Shown: positions 11,914-23,734 of the stretch, in pieces
How positions within the stretch are numbered: the stretch's first letter is position 1
How the letters are laid out: the number at the start of each line of letters is the position of its first letter
Assembly: GCA_963573385.1 (NCBI GenBank)
Contig: CAUYLG010033190.1
Span: 124,001-188,000 of the forward strand
From: Cacajao melanocephalus
Taxonomy: Eukaryota > Chordata > Mammalia > Primates > Pitheciidae
Length of the DNA: 64,000 nt
Direction: 5' to 3'
Notes under the pieces: model-generated
What the model was told of the DNA's origin: nothing
Databases searched by the model: none
What the model saw: the letters and a program-made list of their open reading frames with translations, nothing else
Translations under genes and position numbers: made by a program

Positions 11914-12520
11914 AATAGTATAAGCCATCTTTCTTGTGAAAAGGGATGACTTTTAATTTTTTTAAAGCTTTGAAATCTTCAACATAAAAGTTAATATTGA
12001 AGAAATCCTTCAGAATAGAGCAAAGCACAGCTGAGAAGGGCGGGCGTATCCTTGTAAGTTTTATTCTGCTTGAGAGGCATCTGAGAATGCCAGTGAATGG
12101 ATATTGGAGAGGAATGGATGATAATAGAAAACTATTATATTTCCCAAAATTATTTGGGAAACTACACTCTTCCCCAACAGTACCATTCAATAGAGCGAAT
12201 CTCTGATGTGTAGAAATTTTCAGCAATAATTGTTGATTTAGATAATTCTTTTGCATTATTCTTTATTCCAACCTTTATTGAGTATCCTTTTGTTCCTAAA
12301 GTACTGTTTACTGGACAGATGTCTTAGATATGCCCACTGTTGCCTGAAAGGCAATAACTATTTCAATTACCTATTAGCATACTAAGAAAACTTGGGTAAT
12401 TCCACCCACTTCATATTAATTTGCTCTTGTTAATTATTTGCTGTAATGTGTTAAATAATTGCTCTTGAATCGGTCATGAAAAGCAGTCATTTACCCGTTT
12501 GATTGCTATAAATATCTATG
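11914..12520. other. Unassigned stretch with long frames on both strands
   Basis: A 116-codon minus frame (11906-12256) overlaps a 69-codon plus frame (11997-12206). Neither shows splice signals or recognisable protein similarity. The minus frame starts in low-complexity AT sequence. Not called as a gene. Confidence 0.35.
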
Positions 12521-12529
12521 AAGTCATCC

Positions 12530-12790
12530 AAATGTGCTTCCATATTATTCAGAACTCTTCTAAGTCATTAATAAATATATTGAACACCTGTGCTAGCACT
12601 GATCCCTAAGGCACCTCATTATTAACCTAATTGCACAGCTTCATGATATTTCATTTAACCTTGATTTTACGACCAAACTTTTTTTAAACCAAGACATTTC
12701 AAATTAATAATAAAACTTTACTTTTTATCTTGTGGTCACCATGGCTTCATAATTGAATTTGCACATTAAAAAAATGGTGAATGAAATACT
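12530..12790. mobile_element. Possible ancient CR1/L3-like LINE remnant
   Basis: AATATATTGAACACCTGTGC, CACTGATCCCTAAGGCACCTC and the following text resemble a very old vertebrate repeat whose usual reading is 'ttgaacagtaggggcccagcactgatccctgtggcactccac'. Copies of this repeat are often conserved. This is recognition from memory and the family name is uncertain. Confidence 0.35.
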
Positions 12791-13151
12791 TGGATGTTCA
12801 TTTTTTTTAAAAGTTCAAACAAAATATTTGTATACTTATCTCCCAGCTATTTTCTCAAATTTGACTTGTTTACAGTCTTCATTGTTTTTCTTCATCAGCT
12901 ATTTTTAATACATTATCGTGAAGAAACAATAATTCTATAGTCACAGTATTGTGGTTTTGGATACAATTCCTTTTATTGAGTTTCAGCTCCTCAATGCTAT
13001 TTTACTACTAACTGGTACCTCCATCAAACGGGAGCAGGAAAGGAAAAAGGAGATGGAATGTTGGCTGACATTGCTATTCATCAGCGAAGCTATCACAAGT
13101 GAAGAATGAGGTTTGAACCCTCTGGTTTAAATCATACTTATGGAGTATAGT

Positions 13152-13325
13152 TTTTTAAATGTTGGAGCCAGAAGGGACTCTGAAGATCACATGGTTAAAT
13201 TTCCCTTATTTTTCATATAAAGAAGCAGAATCCCAAATAAGTGAGTTGACATTGATGAAGGTCAAACTGATCCGACCCAGGGCTCTTTTCTCTGTTGTTC
13301 AATTCATAGCAGCCTGGCTTAGGTT
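13152..13325 (-). mobile_element. MIR-type SINE, antisense
   Basis: GTTGGAGCCAGAAGGGACTC, GAAGATCACATGG, AAAGAAGCAGAATCCC, GTGAGTTGACATTGATGAAG and GACCCAGGGCTCTTTTCTC follow the order of a reverse-complemented MIR: a 'gaagggaccttaaagatcat' block, a 'gaggaaactgaggccc' block and a 'cccaggtctcctgactc' block. It is strongly diverged, as expected for a mammal-wide element. The 66-codon frame overlapping it is incidental. Confidence 0.65.
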
Positions 13326-13439
13326 TTCATCATCTTTGTTTCATATTACCAGCAATTAAAATTTTCTGTCTTATTTATTCTGATAATTTTAAGATGAATC
13401 ACATTTAAGCCTCTTTGAGACCATCATCTATATCTAATT

Positions 13440-13516
13440 TATTTTTTAAATCCCTAACAGTGTCTTGAATATAGTATGTTTTCAATAAACATTATTGAAT
13501 GCATGAATAAATCAAG
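13440..13516 (+). mobile_element. L2/MIR 3' end
   Basis: CCCTAACAGTGTCTTGAATA, TAGTATGTTTTCAATAAACA and TTGAATGCATGAATAAATC match the L2 terminal consensus order (a 'gtgcctggcacatagtaggtgctcaataaatgtttgttgaatgaatga' pattern). Confidence 0.7.
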
Positions 13517-14694
13517 AAGCACACTGTTTAGTAGACTCAACAATATATACATATACATCTATGTATGCATATATATGTGTTTATACACATATTAAGTAAT
13601 GGCTATAGAATTTTTAGTTTTTATTTTATTTATCTCATGGATCTATGTAAGTTACATAAACAAGATCATAAAGCCTAGTTTGCATATACATATATATAAT
13701 TTTTTTTTTCAAAACTGACTTCCAGATGGTTAGTTGCTAAGATCCTTAGATTTATTTGAACTGGCTGTTCTAAATAAACTGAGTTGTTCTATGATGTTGA
13801 CTATTGCCTTTATATAAACTTTATCTAATATCACTTGCTCTCAAACTCTCAAATTCAACCAAATTTTCTCATAGATACCTGAGCTATTTTGGAGAGTATA
13901 TGCAAAATTCTACATATAAGAAGGGCCCTTCTACAAAAACTAAGGGCAAAGAAGCCAAGATTCTTATTGAAGTTGGTTTCCAAGCTCCCTACTTCCCAAG
14001 GAAAGCATTACCAGAGAAGCTTCTATATTGACCTATTTTATATATTTATTTTATTTTTTGATAGTAACATTTCAAAATCATTGAAATGCTCTTCATTGCT
14101 TTTGGAAGGTCACCACTCAAATCAAATGGTCACCATTCTATCATCTGAATAAGTCATTCCTCAGAAGAATTTTAAATGCCTTTGAGGTGGATTATGTATT
14201 TCAGGTTCATGATTCATCTGCTTTGGGGAAAAGTATTATTTCCTGGCACATGTTCAAATGCTGTAATTTAAGACATTTATAGTAAATTATTATACCACTG
14301 CAGCAAATGCAACTGATATGACCACAGGAGTTATGCCTGGGGAATAGTTGACTCATCTAGTTGGATCTGGCTCATTGTTCTTTAACATGCTAGGGAAAAA
14401 GAAAAAAAAAATAACCCTTTAAATTTTTTTCTCAAATACCTATGTAGCATATGATTACTGAGCAGAAAATATAAGTTAAAGAAACAATGTAAATGATCAA
14501 GCAAAGGGGATTGCTAAACTTCTTAAGAGGTGTTTATTTAAGTATTTGGCCTAGGAAGTGTCAGATGAAATGTTATTACAAAACAACTGAATAGCTGCTC
14601 TGCCCTAAATGGGAGCCTCTTTCTGATTCTAGGATCTAGACCCAATTTTTCCTTTCATCTCCCCACCCTCTTAACCATTTCCTATCATTAAGTT
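13517..14694. other. Unassigned stretch
   Basis: TATA/CATA-rich low complexity lies at 13540-13590. The rest is unrecognised. Frames of 75 and 87 codons at 13804-14152 overlap each other in different phases and show no supporting signals. Confidence 0.4.
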
Positions 14695-15027
14695 CTTTTT
14701 CTTTTCTTTTATTTTCTTTTTCTTTTCTTTTTTTTTTTTTTTTTTTTGAGATTGAGTCTTGCTCTGTCACCCAGGCTAGAGTGCAGTGGCACAATCTTGG
14801 CTCACTGCAGCCTCCATCTCTGTGATTCATGCAATTCTTCTGCCTCAGCCTCCTGAGCAGCTGGGACTACAGGCACCTGCCACCACACCCGGCTAATTTT
14901 TGTATTTTTAGTAGAGACAAGGTTTCACCATATTGGCCAGGCTGGTCTTGAACTCATGACTTCATGATCCACCCAACTCGGCCTCCCAGAGTGCTGGGAT
15001 TACAGGTGTGAGCCATAGTGCCTGGCC
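14695..15027 (-). mobile_element. Full-length Alu SINE, antisense, with pyrimidine-rich tail
   Basis: The plus strand reads T-tail, GAGATTGAGTCTTGCTCTGT, the CACCCAGGCTAGAGTGCAGT block, the right-to-left monomer order, AGTGCTGGGATTACAGGTGT and finally GCCTGGCC at 15027. Both monomers are present (about 280 bp plus tail). The degraded tail at 14695-14747 is a T-rich CTTTT pattern. Probably an AluS/AluJ-age copy judging by scattered substitutions. The frames at 14636-14830 and 14962-15144 are products of this repeat. Confidence 0.95.
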
Positions 15028-15610
15028 AAAATTTTTTAAAAGTATTGGTGTAAATCTGTGACTGAAAAACGTAACATCTACAGCATACTTCCAGAATCTG
15101 TCTCTCTCATTTTTATTTCCTTCATGGTTTTTTTTCATGATCACCTGGTCTTGTTTGCACTGTTGTTAGATTAATTGCTACCATGAGGCTTTTGCATGAG
15201 GCATAGACAGTGTTGACATAATCTTGAAGTTAGTCAATTATTAGCCTAGAGATGGAATCTGTGTTGTGTAGGGACCAAAGTGGCTCCAAGTGATATGGTC
15301 TGAGCTTGTGAAAGAACTGTGGAGGTTCTGAGCTGATACAAATAGGATATGACAAGACAGGCTATATAAGATTCTTAGATATGTAATTCAATTTCTGGGG
15401 TATCCAAATTTAAATTTTCCCACGGTTGTCCTGGGGTCTCCTTAATTAGGGTTGACCCAAAGCTGCATTAGACTCCACATAATTCATGCTTCAGACCCAA
15501 GCCAAGATCTGAGATTCAGGTATAACTGAATTATACCTTTTAGGGCTGAATCTTAGCAGAGGAAAAGCATAGAAATCTGTATTCTCTACAGGATACCTTC
15601 TCCACATGCT
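15028..15610. other. Unassigned stretch
   Basis: No element recognised between the Alu and the AC repeat. Confidence 0.4.
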
Positions 15611-15632
15611 ACACACACACACACACACACAC
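15611..15632. repeat. (AC)11 microsatellite
   Basis: Pure AC run following CATGCT and ending in CCCC. Confidence 0.95.
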
Positions 15633-16245
15633 CCCTTTAAGAACCATCACCATGGTGATTTATTGATAGTGTGTTATATCTTTAAGTATTTAGTATTAGA
15701 AAAAAATTAAGAATTACTGATTAAAATTTCTTAATTTTATGTGTGTGCTAGTAGTTATGTAGGTACCAGTTACATCCATATTTATAGTATAATAAAAGTT
15801 GATGGCAGCAGGAAAAACAAATCTACAGATTCCAGAATATATGTATTTTGTATAGACTAGTTTTAATATTAATAATTTAATTAAATTAGATTTTTACTTA
15901 TATTTTTATATTGCTTAGATTTATAAATTATTTCACTGTATTAAGGAGACATCTCTGTTTTTACATCTCTATTTTGCTCTTTGAACAGAATTAAAAAATA
16001 TAATTCAGAAACTTGTCTAAGAATATTTAAAAAATACAAATGTAGAGGCCTTATATTTCAAAATTTTAACTTATTAAATATACAGATCATAGATATATAA
16101 TTAGTACATTGATACAAATTCAGTCTTTAATTTTCAAAGAAAGTTGACAACATAGGAATTATATAATAATTGGGAACAGAATTCAATATTTTGATATACG
16201 TTAAATATTTTTTTAAATTTTCTTGCATCTAATATCTTTTCTGAC
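15633..16245. other. Unassigned AT-rich stretch
   Basis: Very AT-rich DNA with TTAATTAAATTAG-like motifs. No gene or repeat family recognised. Confidence 0.4.
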
Positions 16246-16453
16246 TTTTTTTTGAGACAAGATCTCACTCTGTCACCCAGGCTGAGGTGTAGTGTTGTGA
16301 TCTTAGCTCACTGGAGCCTCAAACTCCTGGGCTCCAGTGATCCTCTTTGCCTCCTGAGTAGCTGGGACTACAGGTGTGTGCCGTCATGCGCAGGTAATTT
16401 AAAAAAAAAAACTTTTTGTAGAGATGGGGTTCTCACTATGTTGCCTAGGCTGG
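16246..16453 (-). mobile_element. Truncated old Alu (AluJ-like), antisense
   Basis: It starts with a T-run and GAGACAAGATCTCACTCTGT. It continues through CTGAGTAGCTGGGACTACAG and an internal A-run (CAGGTAATTTAAAAAAAAAA), and stops at TTGCCTAGGCTGG. The final 65-75 bp of the antisense copy (the Alu 5' end) is missing. CTCAAACTCCTGGGCTCCAG is typical of the oldest AluJ group. The 77-codon frame at 16252-16485 is read through the Alu and is not a gene. Confidence 0.9.
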
Positions 16454-16666
16454 AAAAATTCTTTTTAAGTATTTTCTGGATGTAAGCTAAAAGTCTATAG
16501 GTTGTCATTAAATGATTTGTAACTTGTTTTATTAACAAAGTTAGCCAAATTCTACCTTGTAGGTAATAAACCATGATAATTATGTCTAAACATTTATTCT
16601 TCCACTTTCTCTGGTAGCCTAAACTCCTTTTTCTGAGCTGCCCATCTACCCCTCCAATCCCAGCCC

Positions 16667-16738
16667 AGTGAGCTACGACTGCACCACTCTACTCCAGCCT
16701 GGGTGGCAGACTAAGGCCCTGTTTCTTAAAAACAAAAA
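16667..16738 (+). mobile_element. 3' fragment of an Alu/FRAM-like SINE, sense
   Basis: AGTGAGCTACGACTGCACCA, CTCCAGCCTGGGTGGCAGAC, AAGGCCCTGTTTCTT and an A-rich tail form the last 70 bases of an Alu monomer. It lies 213 bp from the antisense Alu and in opposite orientation, so it is an independent insertion. Confidence 0.85.
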
Positions 16739-19700
16739 TTGTTGAGAACTTCATTTCTAATCCTTACTGGTTCTTTTGAAACTAAACTTGGTTGGACTCT
16801 AATTCATCACCTGAGAATATGTTTCTACTAGTGGAGAAAGTCTTGAAATGTATATTCTATTTTGCTTAGTGATCTTTTTATCTGAACAACAGCATATTAG
16901 AAAAGTGTGCTGTGTGAGTGTGTATATCTGTGGGTTTTTCCACACATCTTATATGTAAATTGCAAATAAAGGAACTAAAATTTTAAAGATGAGTCAGGGA
17001 TGAGATAATGGTAAGTGGGCATGATACTAGGAAGAAAAAAATTAGCATCCCAAAGTGAAGATAATGCCACCATTTCAGTAAAAAAAAAAAAAAAAATACT
17101 TTTAAAAAGTAGCATCTCTGGTTTATTTCCTCATTCTACTTTTTACTTCTCTCTAAATAATTTCAGAGAACATATTACAAAATACATATGATGTAGAATT
17201 AGCAAATCAGGATTAGAGAGAGTATACAAAAGTATTTACAAAGGAGAAAGCTGGGACACTCCGTGGAAATTTTAACATGGTTATCATGTTATTCAATATA
17301 ATCCAGTTCTGAGTTTCTGAGCAAAGGTATAGAGAAGATAGGATGTGTTACAGGTCTCTATATTCACTGGGGATGAAGCATAACCATTTCCCAAGGGAAT
17401 TGTTTTCCCAGACCTAAATCTAAGATATATTACTCATATGTTCTTTAAAAAAATATTCCATAATGTAATTCATGTATTTATGAGAAATAGTTTTGATTAA
17501 ATATAGAAGAAAATCCCTAAAGGCTTTTTCCTATATGGACCTGTAGTGCAGATTGAGGGCAGAGTCCAGTGCATATACAGACGGTTATGCAGCAAAACAT
17601 ACAAATTGTTGAATGTAACCCTGTAAAATTACAGTATTAGAACTGAAACGTTCAAGGGAAATGCTCCTCTCTGCTTTGAAATTTAGAAAAAAAAATTAAG
17701 AAAAATGAATGAAGTCTTCTTGCCTTGATTCTAAAGACCAAGAATATTTTTTTCTCTGAAATACAAATCAGCTTCCATTATCTTACTTTATTCATTTTAC
17801 TTACTTCTGTCTCAGAAAGAAAACAAGGTAAACTTGACTAAGTAAGTGCTGACAAGATTCACTGTAGAGTGATTATATAAATGTGTTCTGCATTTACTTA
17901 AAATTCATATTTCAGACTCTAGTTACATACACTTAAGCTATGGATAAATTCCACCAGGCCAAGAGACAGAAAATTGAAAGGGAAAAAAAGACAAGAGAAC
18001 CAAGTCAGTAAAAACATTTTAATTACACTCCAAGCCAAAGGAACATTAAAGTTAAGTGAAAGCCTGGAAAAGAAGAAATTTTTATGGAAGCATACGGTTT
18101 TAGATCAGGTATAAAATCAAACAGTTATAACATATCCATAATATATTGAAAAAGGTGGAACATGAAGGTGTATTATTATAATGACTATTTATAAATAAAT
18201 CTGTTGTTCATTATTTCCATTCAGAGAACAAACTGATGACAACATCTATTCAACGTGTGAATGATTTGTTTAATAGCATTTTATGCCTCATTTCTGACAC
18301 TTTTTTTTGGGAGGCTAAAAATACTGAAGTGATTGAGATACACCGTGCTGGAGTGACTTGTACATAATTTGTTACTAACTAGTACTTTTATTTCTAAATG
18401 ATGATTTTTTTTTCACCCCATAATGAAATAGTTTAAATGTTAGTTCTTCAGGGTTTGCTTTGGTGAGAAACTTACTGTGGAATTTCCTAATCAGTAACAG
18501 GCAAATTAGTTGGATACCTTGCATGTATTAAATTATAGTGGTATCCTGGGGGAGACTGGTATGTGGTGTCATAGATACCATGACTCTGGAGAGAAATGGG
18601 AATATCCTATAGTGGATTTCTTTTTATCCTGCCATCTATTATAATAATATTATATTAAGTATATCAAATAGACTCCAATAGATAACTTTCTAACACATAC
18701 TGGTTGGACAAAAATAATCTGGAGATATTTTCATTTTTTTTCAGCGATCGTCCTTAACAAGCTTCTGGGCCTTTCATAGAATATCACACATACAGTCATG
18801 TCAAACCAAGGCCTTCATTATTCAAGTGATTTGTGAAAGTCCTAACTTGAGCCACAGGCAAAGAGCTGTTTTTATGAAAAATGTCAAAGGATTTTTTTTT
18901 TAACGAGCAGTTTCGGCCTTATGTGAATTTTCTTAACCTCTAATATATTAAATTTATTGAAAGAAAGAAAGACCTGCTTTTGAATCTAGGTTTGGTTGTC
19001 AGGTCTGGCACTGAGTTTAATATAACCTTATTTATGTTATTTGGTGAGCTAATAGCACTCTAGAATATTGTATAATTGGACATTTCATTTTTCAAGATAA
19101 ATTAATGTAAGCTTTTCCTCTCCCAGTCTTGTCACTCACATTGTGTTGGCACATATGTGTATGTTGTATCCTATATAAAACTCAAACTGAGAAGGAAATA
19201 CAGAGGAAGATATAAACATGGAGAGGAAGAGGAATGTAAGCAGAGTAGTATATTATTCTCCCTGTGGTTGATTTAGGACCCTGAAACTGTAACTGTTCTT
19301 TGCTTACTCCCTCACCAAGTTCGCCTGTGATCTGTCCTGATGGAATGGAGAAATTTAAGATGCATTTATTCCACTAATTCAAAGGAATAAAAACTAATTT
19401 AGGTTAAGTCTTACCTCCTTAGAACCACCTCATTGTAAGTGTAAGACCCTAATTTAATTTTTAGTCTATTTCTTCCCTTTTCCTTTTCTTTTTTTTTTTT
19501 TTTAAATTATAACATATTTTTAAGGCAGGATTTTTTTGAGTAATTATAGCAAATGTAATATACACTGGGCAGTTGGACAACAGTAATAAAATATAGCCTG
19601 CCTTCTTGTCATCATTAGCCTAAAATGTTTATACAGATGTTTTAATTAAAAGATTGTCACAGGTTCTTGCAAAGTAGGTGGGGTACAAACCTGGAAAGGA

Positions 19701-21929
19701 AAGGTAAAGATCGTCTAAGGCTTGTATTTCAGCTATTGTTATACCTTATGAACCTGGAATTTTCAATCAGCAGATGGAGATTTAATAGTGTTTCTCAAAG
19801 CCTTTCTGGAGACTGTCCAATTGTCCAATTACTTGCCATCATCATTCCATCCCGCTGCCCTTCTATTCCACTCAGGAGTGTAAATGTCAGCATTTCATGC
19901 TAATCTTAACAGTCCCAGAGCCCCATGAAATAAAAAGCATATTGATTTTTTTTTTTTTTTTTTGTAAACCAAGTGGGGTTTCTCAGACTAGATTTTGAGC
20001 CTCTTAATTGGAATACAGAACAATTGCGAAACTTAAAAAATCTAAAGGTTGTTATAATTTAATTTATAGTCACTAACAAATTACAGACTCTACACATATA
20101 AAAGGTAAATTCAAAACATTCACATTAAGGATGTTTTAGATATTCAATCGAAGTAGTTGCAGTCTAATGAGTTCAGTTTTGCAGTCTCACTTACTACCAC
20201 ATAGCATGTACCACTCTGTAGGAAACTATCCAGAGTGAAAATTTATATTTTTGAGAAATAATTATTTGAATACAGTATACATTTTATATATTGGGGATTC
20301 TCATGGTGGCCTTTGCCATACTATTGATAATCCCCAAGAGTATTTTAGAATATTAGGCACAATTCCTTTGCCATTGATTAAAATAGCATGATTCATGATA
20401 ACTCTCTTTGAGTTAATACTGATACGTTCTGAAATTCTAAAATTAAAATATATTCATTTTCTTAAGTAGGAAGATCAGAAAACTACGCCTTGAACTAGTT
20501 GCTGAATTCACTAATACTATTTGGTTCATCTTAATGCAAAATGTATTCTTGAAGATTTAAATTAAAAAATGCCATAAGCACCAAGTAAACATTGGAATTG
20601 TTTGAGTAATGGTGTCTTATAAAGATAAGTGTTTGTTAAGGAAAAAAATACTTATTTAAAGAAACAAAGAGTCAATGGTATCAAGCAACTTCCAAAACAA
20701 CTGTGCTTATTGGCATATCAGGCAAATTCACCACCTTACTAATTTTTTTCTATTTCTTAAATGAAACATTAGATAGTGATAGAACAGAAGACAAAAGACT
20801 ACATATAATCTAATTCTCATTCATTTTCATATCAGTCTTATGCCATAACTGGTGAGTGATTAAATTGCATAGCCCAATATACCCTTTCTACATGTTTTCA
20901 CCTATTCCTGAAGTTAGAATTGGATCATAGGCTTTTGAACCCATATAGGTAGCATTTTAATGGACATTTTTCAAACAAAACGAACCAGAAAATATCTGAC
21001 GGCCCATTAAATGTATTTATTAATTACTTTAAATTTATTTAATAAAATTGCATATTCTTTATTATGGAATAGCTAAATTAAATGTTTTTTATTTGAGGAT
21101 TAATTTGAAAAGATTGTGGGAAGGGACAATTTTTTCAAAATTTTATTTGACATACATGGTAGAAAAAACTGAGTAGCTATATGGGGAGAATACTAGACTC
21201 AGAAACTATTAGAGTCCCAGTTTTCTAGACATCTAAAAGACTTTGATATTCTAGTTAGGAGCTGGATATGGAGACTGCAGAGAGACCTGATTTTTATAAA
21301 TGGCAAACCTAAAGATTCTCAAGTAGCATTTACTCTGTAAGGCCTTTTCTGATTTCCAGCAAACCCAATCATTTCACAGCATTATGCACAAACTTCAGTT
21401 TTAGAAATATCACATTGAGTCACAATTATTTATTTATCAAATAAGCATTTGATCACTGTGCCTCCCATCACAGTCACTGGAATACCATAATAAAAATGAA
21501 TAAATGAATAAATGCTTATTTTACTGATTAGAGTTAAAATATAAAAATATCATTATATAAAATATATAGAAGAAAAGAGACATTGAACAAATATCCATGG
21601 ATGAAAGTTTGTACCTACCAAATAAACACAGAGATAACTGCAAATTAATAGTCCAAGTGATGAGCAGAATTTGATGAAGAGACTATTTCTCAACTTTAAA
21701 AAATTCAAAAGGACTAAAGTAACTTCTTATACATCATGTTTCAGATTAGAAATATATCTATTTGACTGTACTTATAAAATGACCACTTTACTGACAGTTA
21801 TTTGTACTTTTAAGGCAGAAATAATTCTGCATATTTCTAAATGTCAGTGTATTCATAAACTAAAAATATTTCACTCTAGGGAAAATAGTTCTAAGTAAAT
21901 GTACCTTCTATTACTGGTCTGTTTGCTAG
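16739..21929. other. 5.2 kb without recognisable interspersed repeat
   Basis: Reading both strands found no Alu, L1, L2, MIR or DNA transposon. Homopolymer runs lie at 17080-17096 (A), 19491-19503 (T) and 19946-19963 (T). Open frames are short and unsupported, for example 78 codons at 19667-19903 and 75 codons at 21671-21898. Very diverged repeats may still be hidden here. Confidence 0.4.
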
Positions 21930-22267
21930 TGTTGCAGGACTTTCCTTATTTCAGCTAAAGACAGGGTCCTTATCCCACAGCCATGAAAGTTCAGGTTCAC
22001 AGGCAATTTGAATGGTGAGTAAGACAGCGTTTTATTGGGTGAGAAGGAAGAAAAGAGGGAGACAGGGACTCTCTGCAAGGCCGGAGTCCCTCCTAGGGCA
22101 CTTCTTGCTTGGCTGCTTGAATCCCAGGTCCCACAGAGGAAGAGGAGGGGCCAGGCTCCCCGCTGCAAATGGGCTGCAACCTCTGTCTGACTTCACCCTA
22201 ATGCACATTCCCAGTGTGGAGACGGGTTGGAGTTTTGCCAGGGACCCCCTCCCACCTGACTGTCTCA
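21930..22267 (-). mobile_element. Solitary endogenous-retrovirus LTR (ERV1-like)
   Basis: On the minus strand the element begins TGAGACAGTCAGG and ends GTCCTGCAACA, giving the canonical TG...CA ends of an LTR about 338 bp long. A polyadenylation signal AATAAA lies at 22031-22036 (minus), with a GC-rich U3/R stretch upstream, unlike the AT-rich surroundings. Flanking tetranucleotides CTAG (21926-21929) and CTAT (22268-22271) are a possible 4-bp target duplication with one mismatch. No internal gag/pol/env sequence adjoins either side, so it is a solo LTR left by recombination. The family within class I is not identified. Open frames on both strands here (80-88 codons) are LTR by-products. Confidence 0.75.
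22031..22036 (-). promoter_or_regulatory. AATAAA polyadenylation signal in the LTR
   Basis: The minus strand reads CCAATAAAACGCTGTC inside the LTR, at the position expected for the R-region signal. Confidence 0.7.
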
Positions 22268-22870
22268 CTATTACCTGAATGATTTTGATCATGGTCTTTA
22301 ATCATATTCTGCTGTAGTTTCTTTATTTATAAAATGTAGCAATCAAAAATGGTTTTTATTTTTATTCTTTGAAATACAAATTCTGGTTACTATTGACCAA
22401 TACTAACATGAAGACTGAAAAGGTTGAAACACAGAAAAAGTCAGTCTATAGGCCGTGTATTCATTTGTGCCAAACAGTAGTTTGACGGAAGATGTTACAA
22501 TTATCAGCTTCTAAAAAGTTGTTTGATTTAATTCACATAATTATTTGAAATTAACACAGTTGCCTGGATCAGTCTTCAAAATGTTTCATGAGCATTTTAT
22601 TGAAACTGACATAACATTTTAAACAAAGGATTAATATGCTTTTCCCCCACTCCAAAGAAGAAAAAATAAAAATGTAAAGAGAATTAGAGTTCAGAAAAAT
22701 GTGGGAAATATTTATGCCTGTTAGAAAGGCCAAGAGATTTGTTGTGGCTAGAGTAAAATTTGGCTCTGAACTTTTAGGCAGTCAGGACAAAGACTGAGCC
22801 TTTTCTTTCTCTTACAGAGAAGCATGAATATAACAAATCCTATTGGAATAATAGATGTCTATAAATAAAA
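22268..22870. other. Unassigned stretch
   Basis: No feature recognised between the LTR and the following L2. Confidence 0.4.
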
Positions 22871-22879
22871 ATATAATAC

Positions 22880-23185
22880 TCTCCCTTCACTGCCTTCTCA
22901 TCACTGCTAGTTTTAAGTTCTATGTCTTTTATCACTTTTGCCTTGAGATAGTCCCAACAACTTTATTAACTTTTATTTTATCTTCTCCTAACTGCTGTTT
23001 ACAATTGCAGGTATTAACCTGAGTTCTTTTCTTTTTATTTCTGTTGAATATGGATGTCTTTTCTCTTTGGTAAGACTGTAAGTCCCTTGGAAAGAGGGAC
23101 TATATCATATACTCATGTATCTCTAAAATTTTTTACCTTCCCATAGGCATATATTAGATATGTAATAAACACATCAATTATATTC
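22880..23185 (+). mobile_element. L2 LINE 3' end, sense
   Basis: CTCCCTTCACTGCC, then GTAAGACTGTAAGTCCCTTG, AGAGGGACTATATCATAT, CTCATGTATCTCTAAAAT and ATATTAGATATGTAATAAAC follow the L2 3' order (a 'gactgtaagctccttgagggcagggact' block through 'cataataggtgctcaataaat'). It is diverged and non-coding. Confidence 0.65.
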
Positions 23186-23299
23186 AAAAACTGTCTTTAG
23201 TGATGGCCTTAAATAGGTAGAATTTTGAACTTAACAGTGGGATCTACAGAGTGGATCTTAAATCAACAGTAAGAAGGGTCAGTTTTTCAATATATCGGT

Positions 23300-23512
23300 C
23301 AACTGGATTTGAATCCTTGCTCCACAATTTACTAGCTATATGTTGTATAATTGCTCTGTGCATCAGTTTCTTATCTTCATAAGGAATAAACAGTAGTATC
23401 TACTTCATAGGATTATTGTTAATTGTGTTAGCCATATTAATGTGGACTGAATGAAAGAATACACGTAAAATGCTTAGAAAAGTAAACATTCAGTAAGTGT
23501 TAGTTGTTATTT
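23300..23512 (+). mobile_element. MIR SINE, sense, nearly full length
   Basis: Ordered matches: TTGAATCCTTGCTCCACAAT, TTACTAGCTATATG, CATCAGTTTCTTATCTTCAT, AGTAGTATCTACTTCATAGG, AAAATGCTTAGAAAAGT and CATTCAGTAAGTGTTAGTTG. This is the complete MIR core and its 3' section. Confidence 0.85.
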
Positions 23513-23734
23513 TGTCTTAAAGTTCTTGGCATTAAGTCATTCTTTCTGAAAATAATTAAATAGACATTCTTTGTGGTAATTACAGAACACAATCAGTTGT
23601 CTGAGGTGTGTCCTCAGCAAGCGAAACTATATGACAACAAAATCATGTTTTCATTGTAGACAATAATATTTATATTCTCAGTAGCAGAAAAGCATGCAGT
23701 TATCTGAAAACTGTATCAGATTATTAAGTTAAAA

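Noticed and set aside
11906..12256. 116-codon minus-strand frame
   Set aside because: No similarity recognised, it overlaps a plus-strand frame, and it ends in the AT palindromic tract.
22012..22292. Overlapping 80-88-codon frames on both strands
   Set aside because: They fall inside the solitary LTR; its GC-rich composition lengthens chance frames. No retroviral gene is present.
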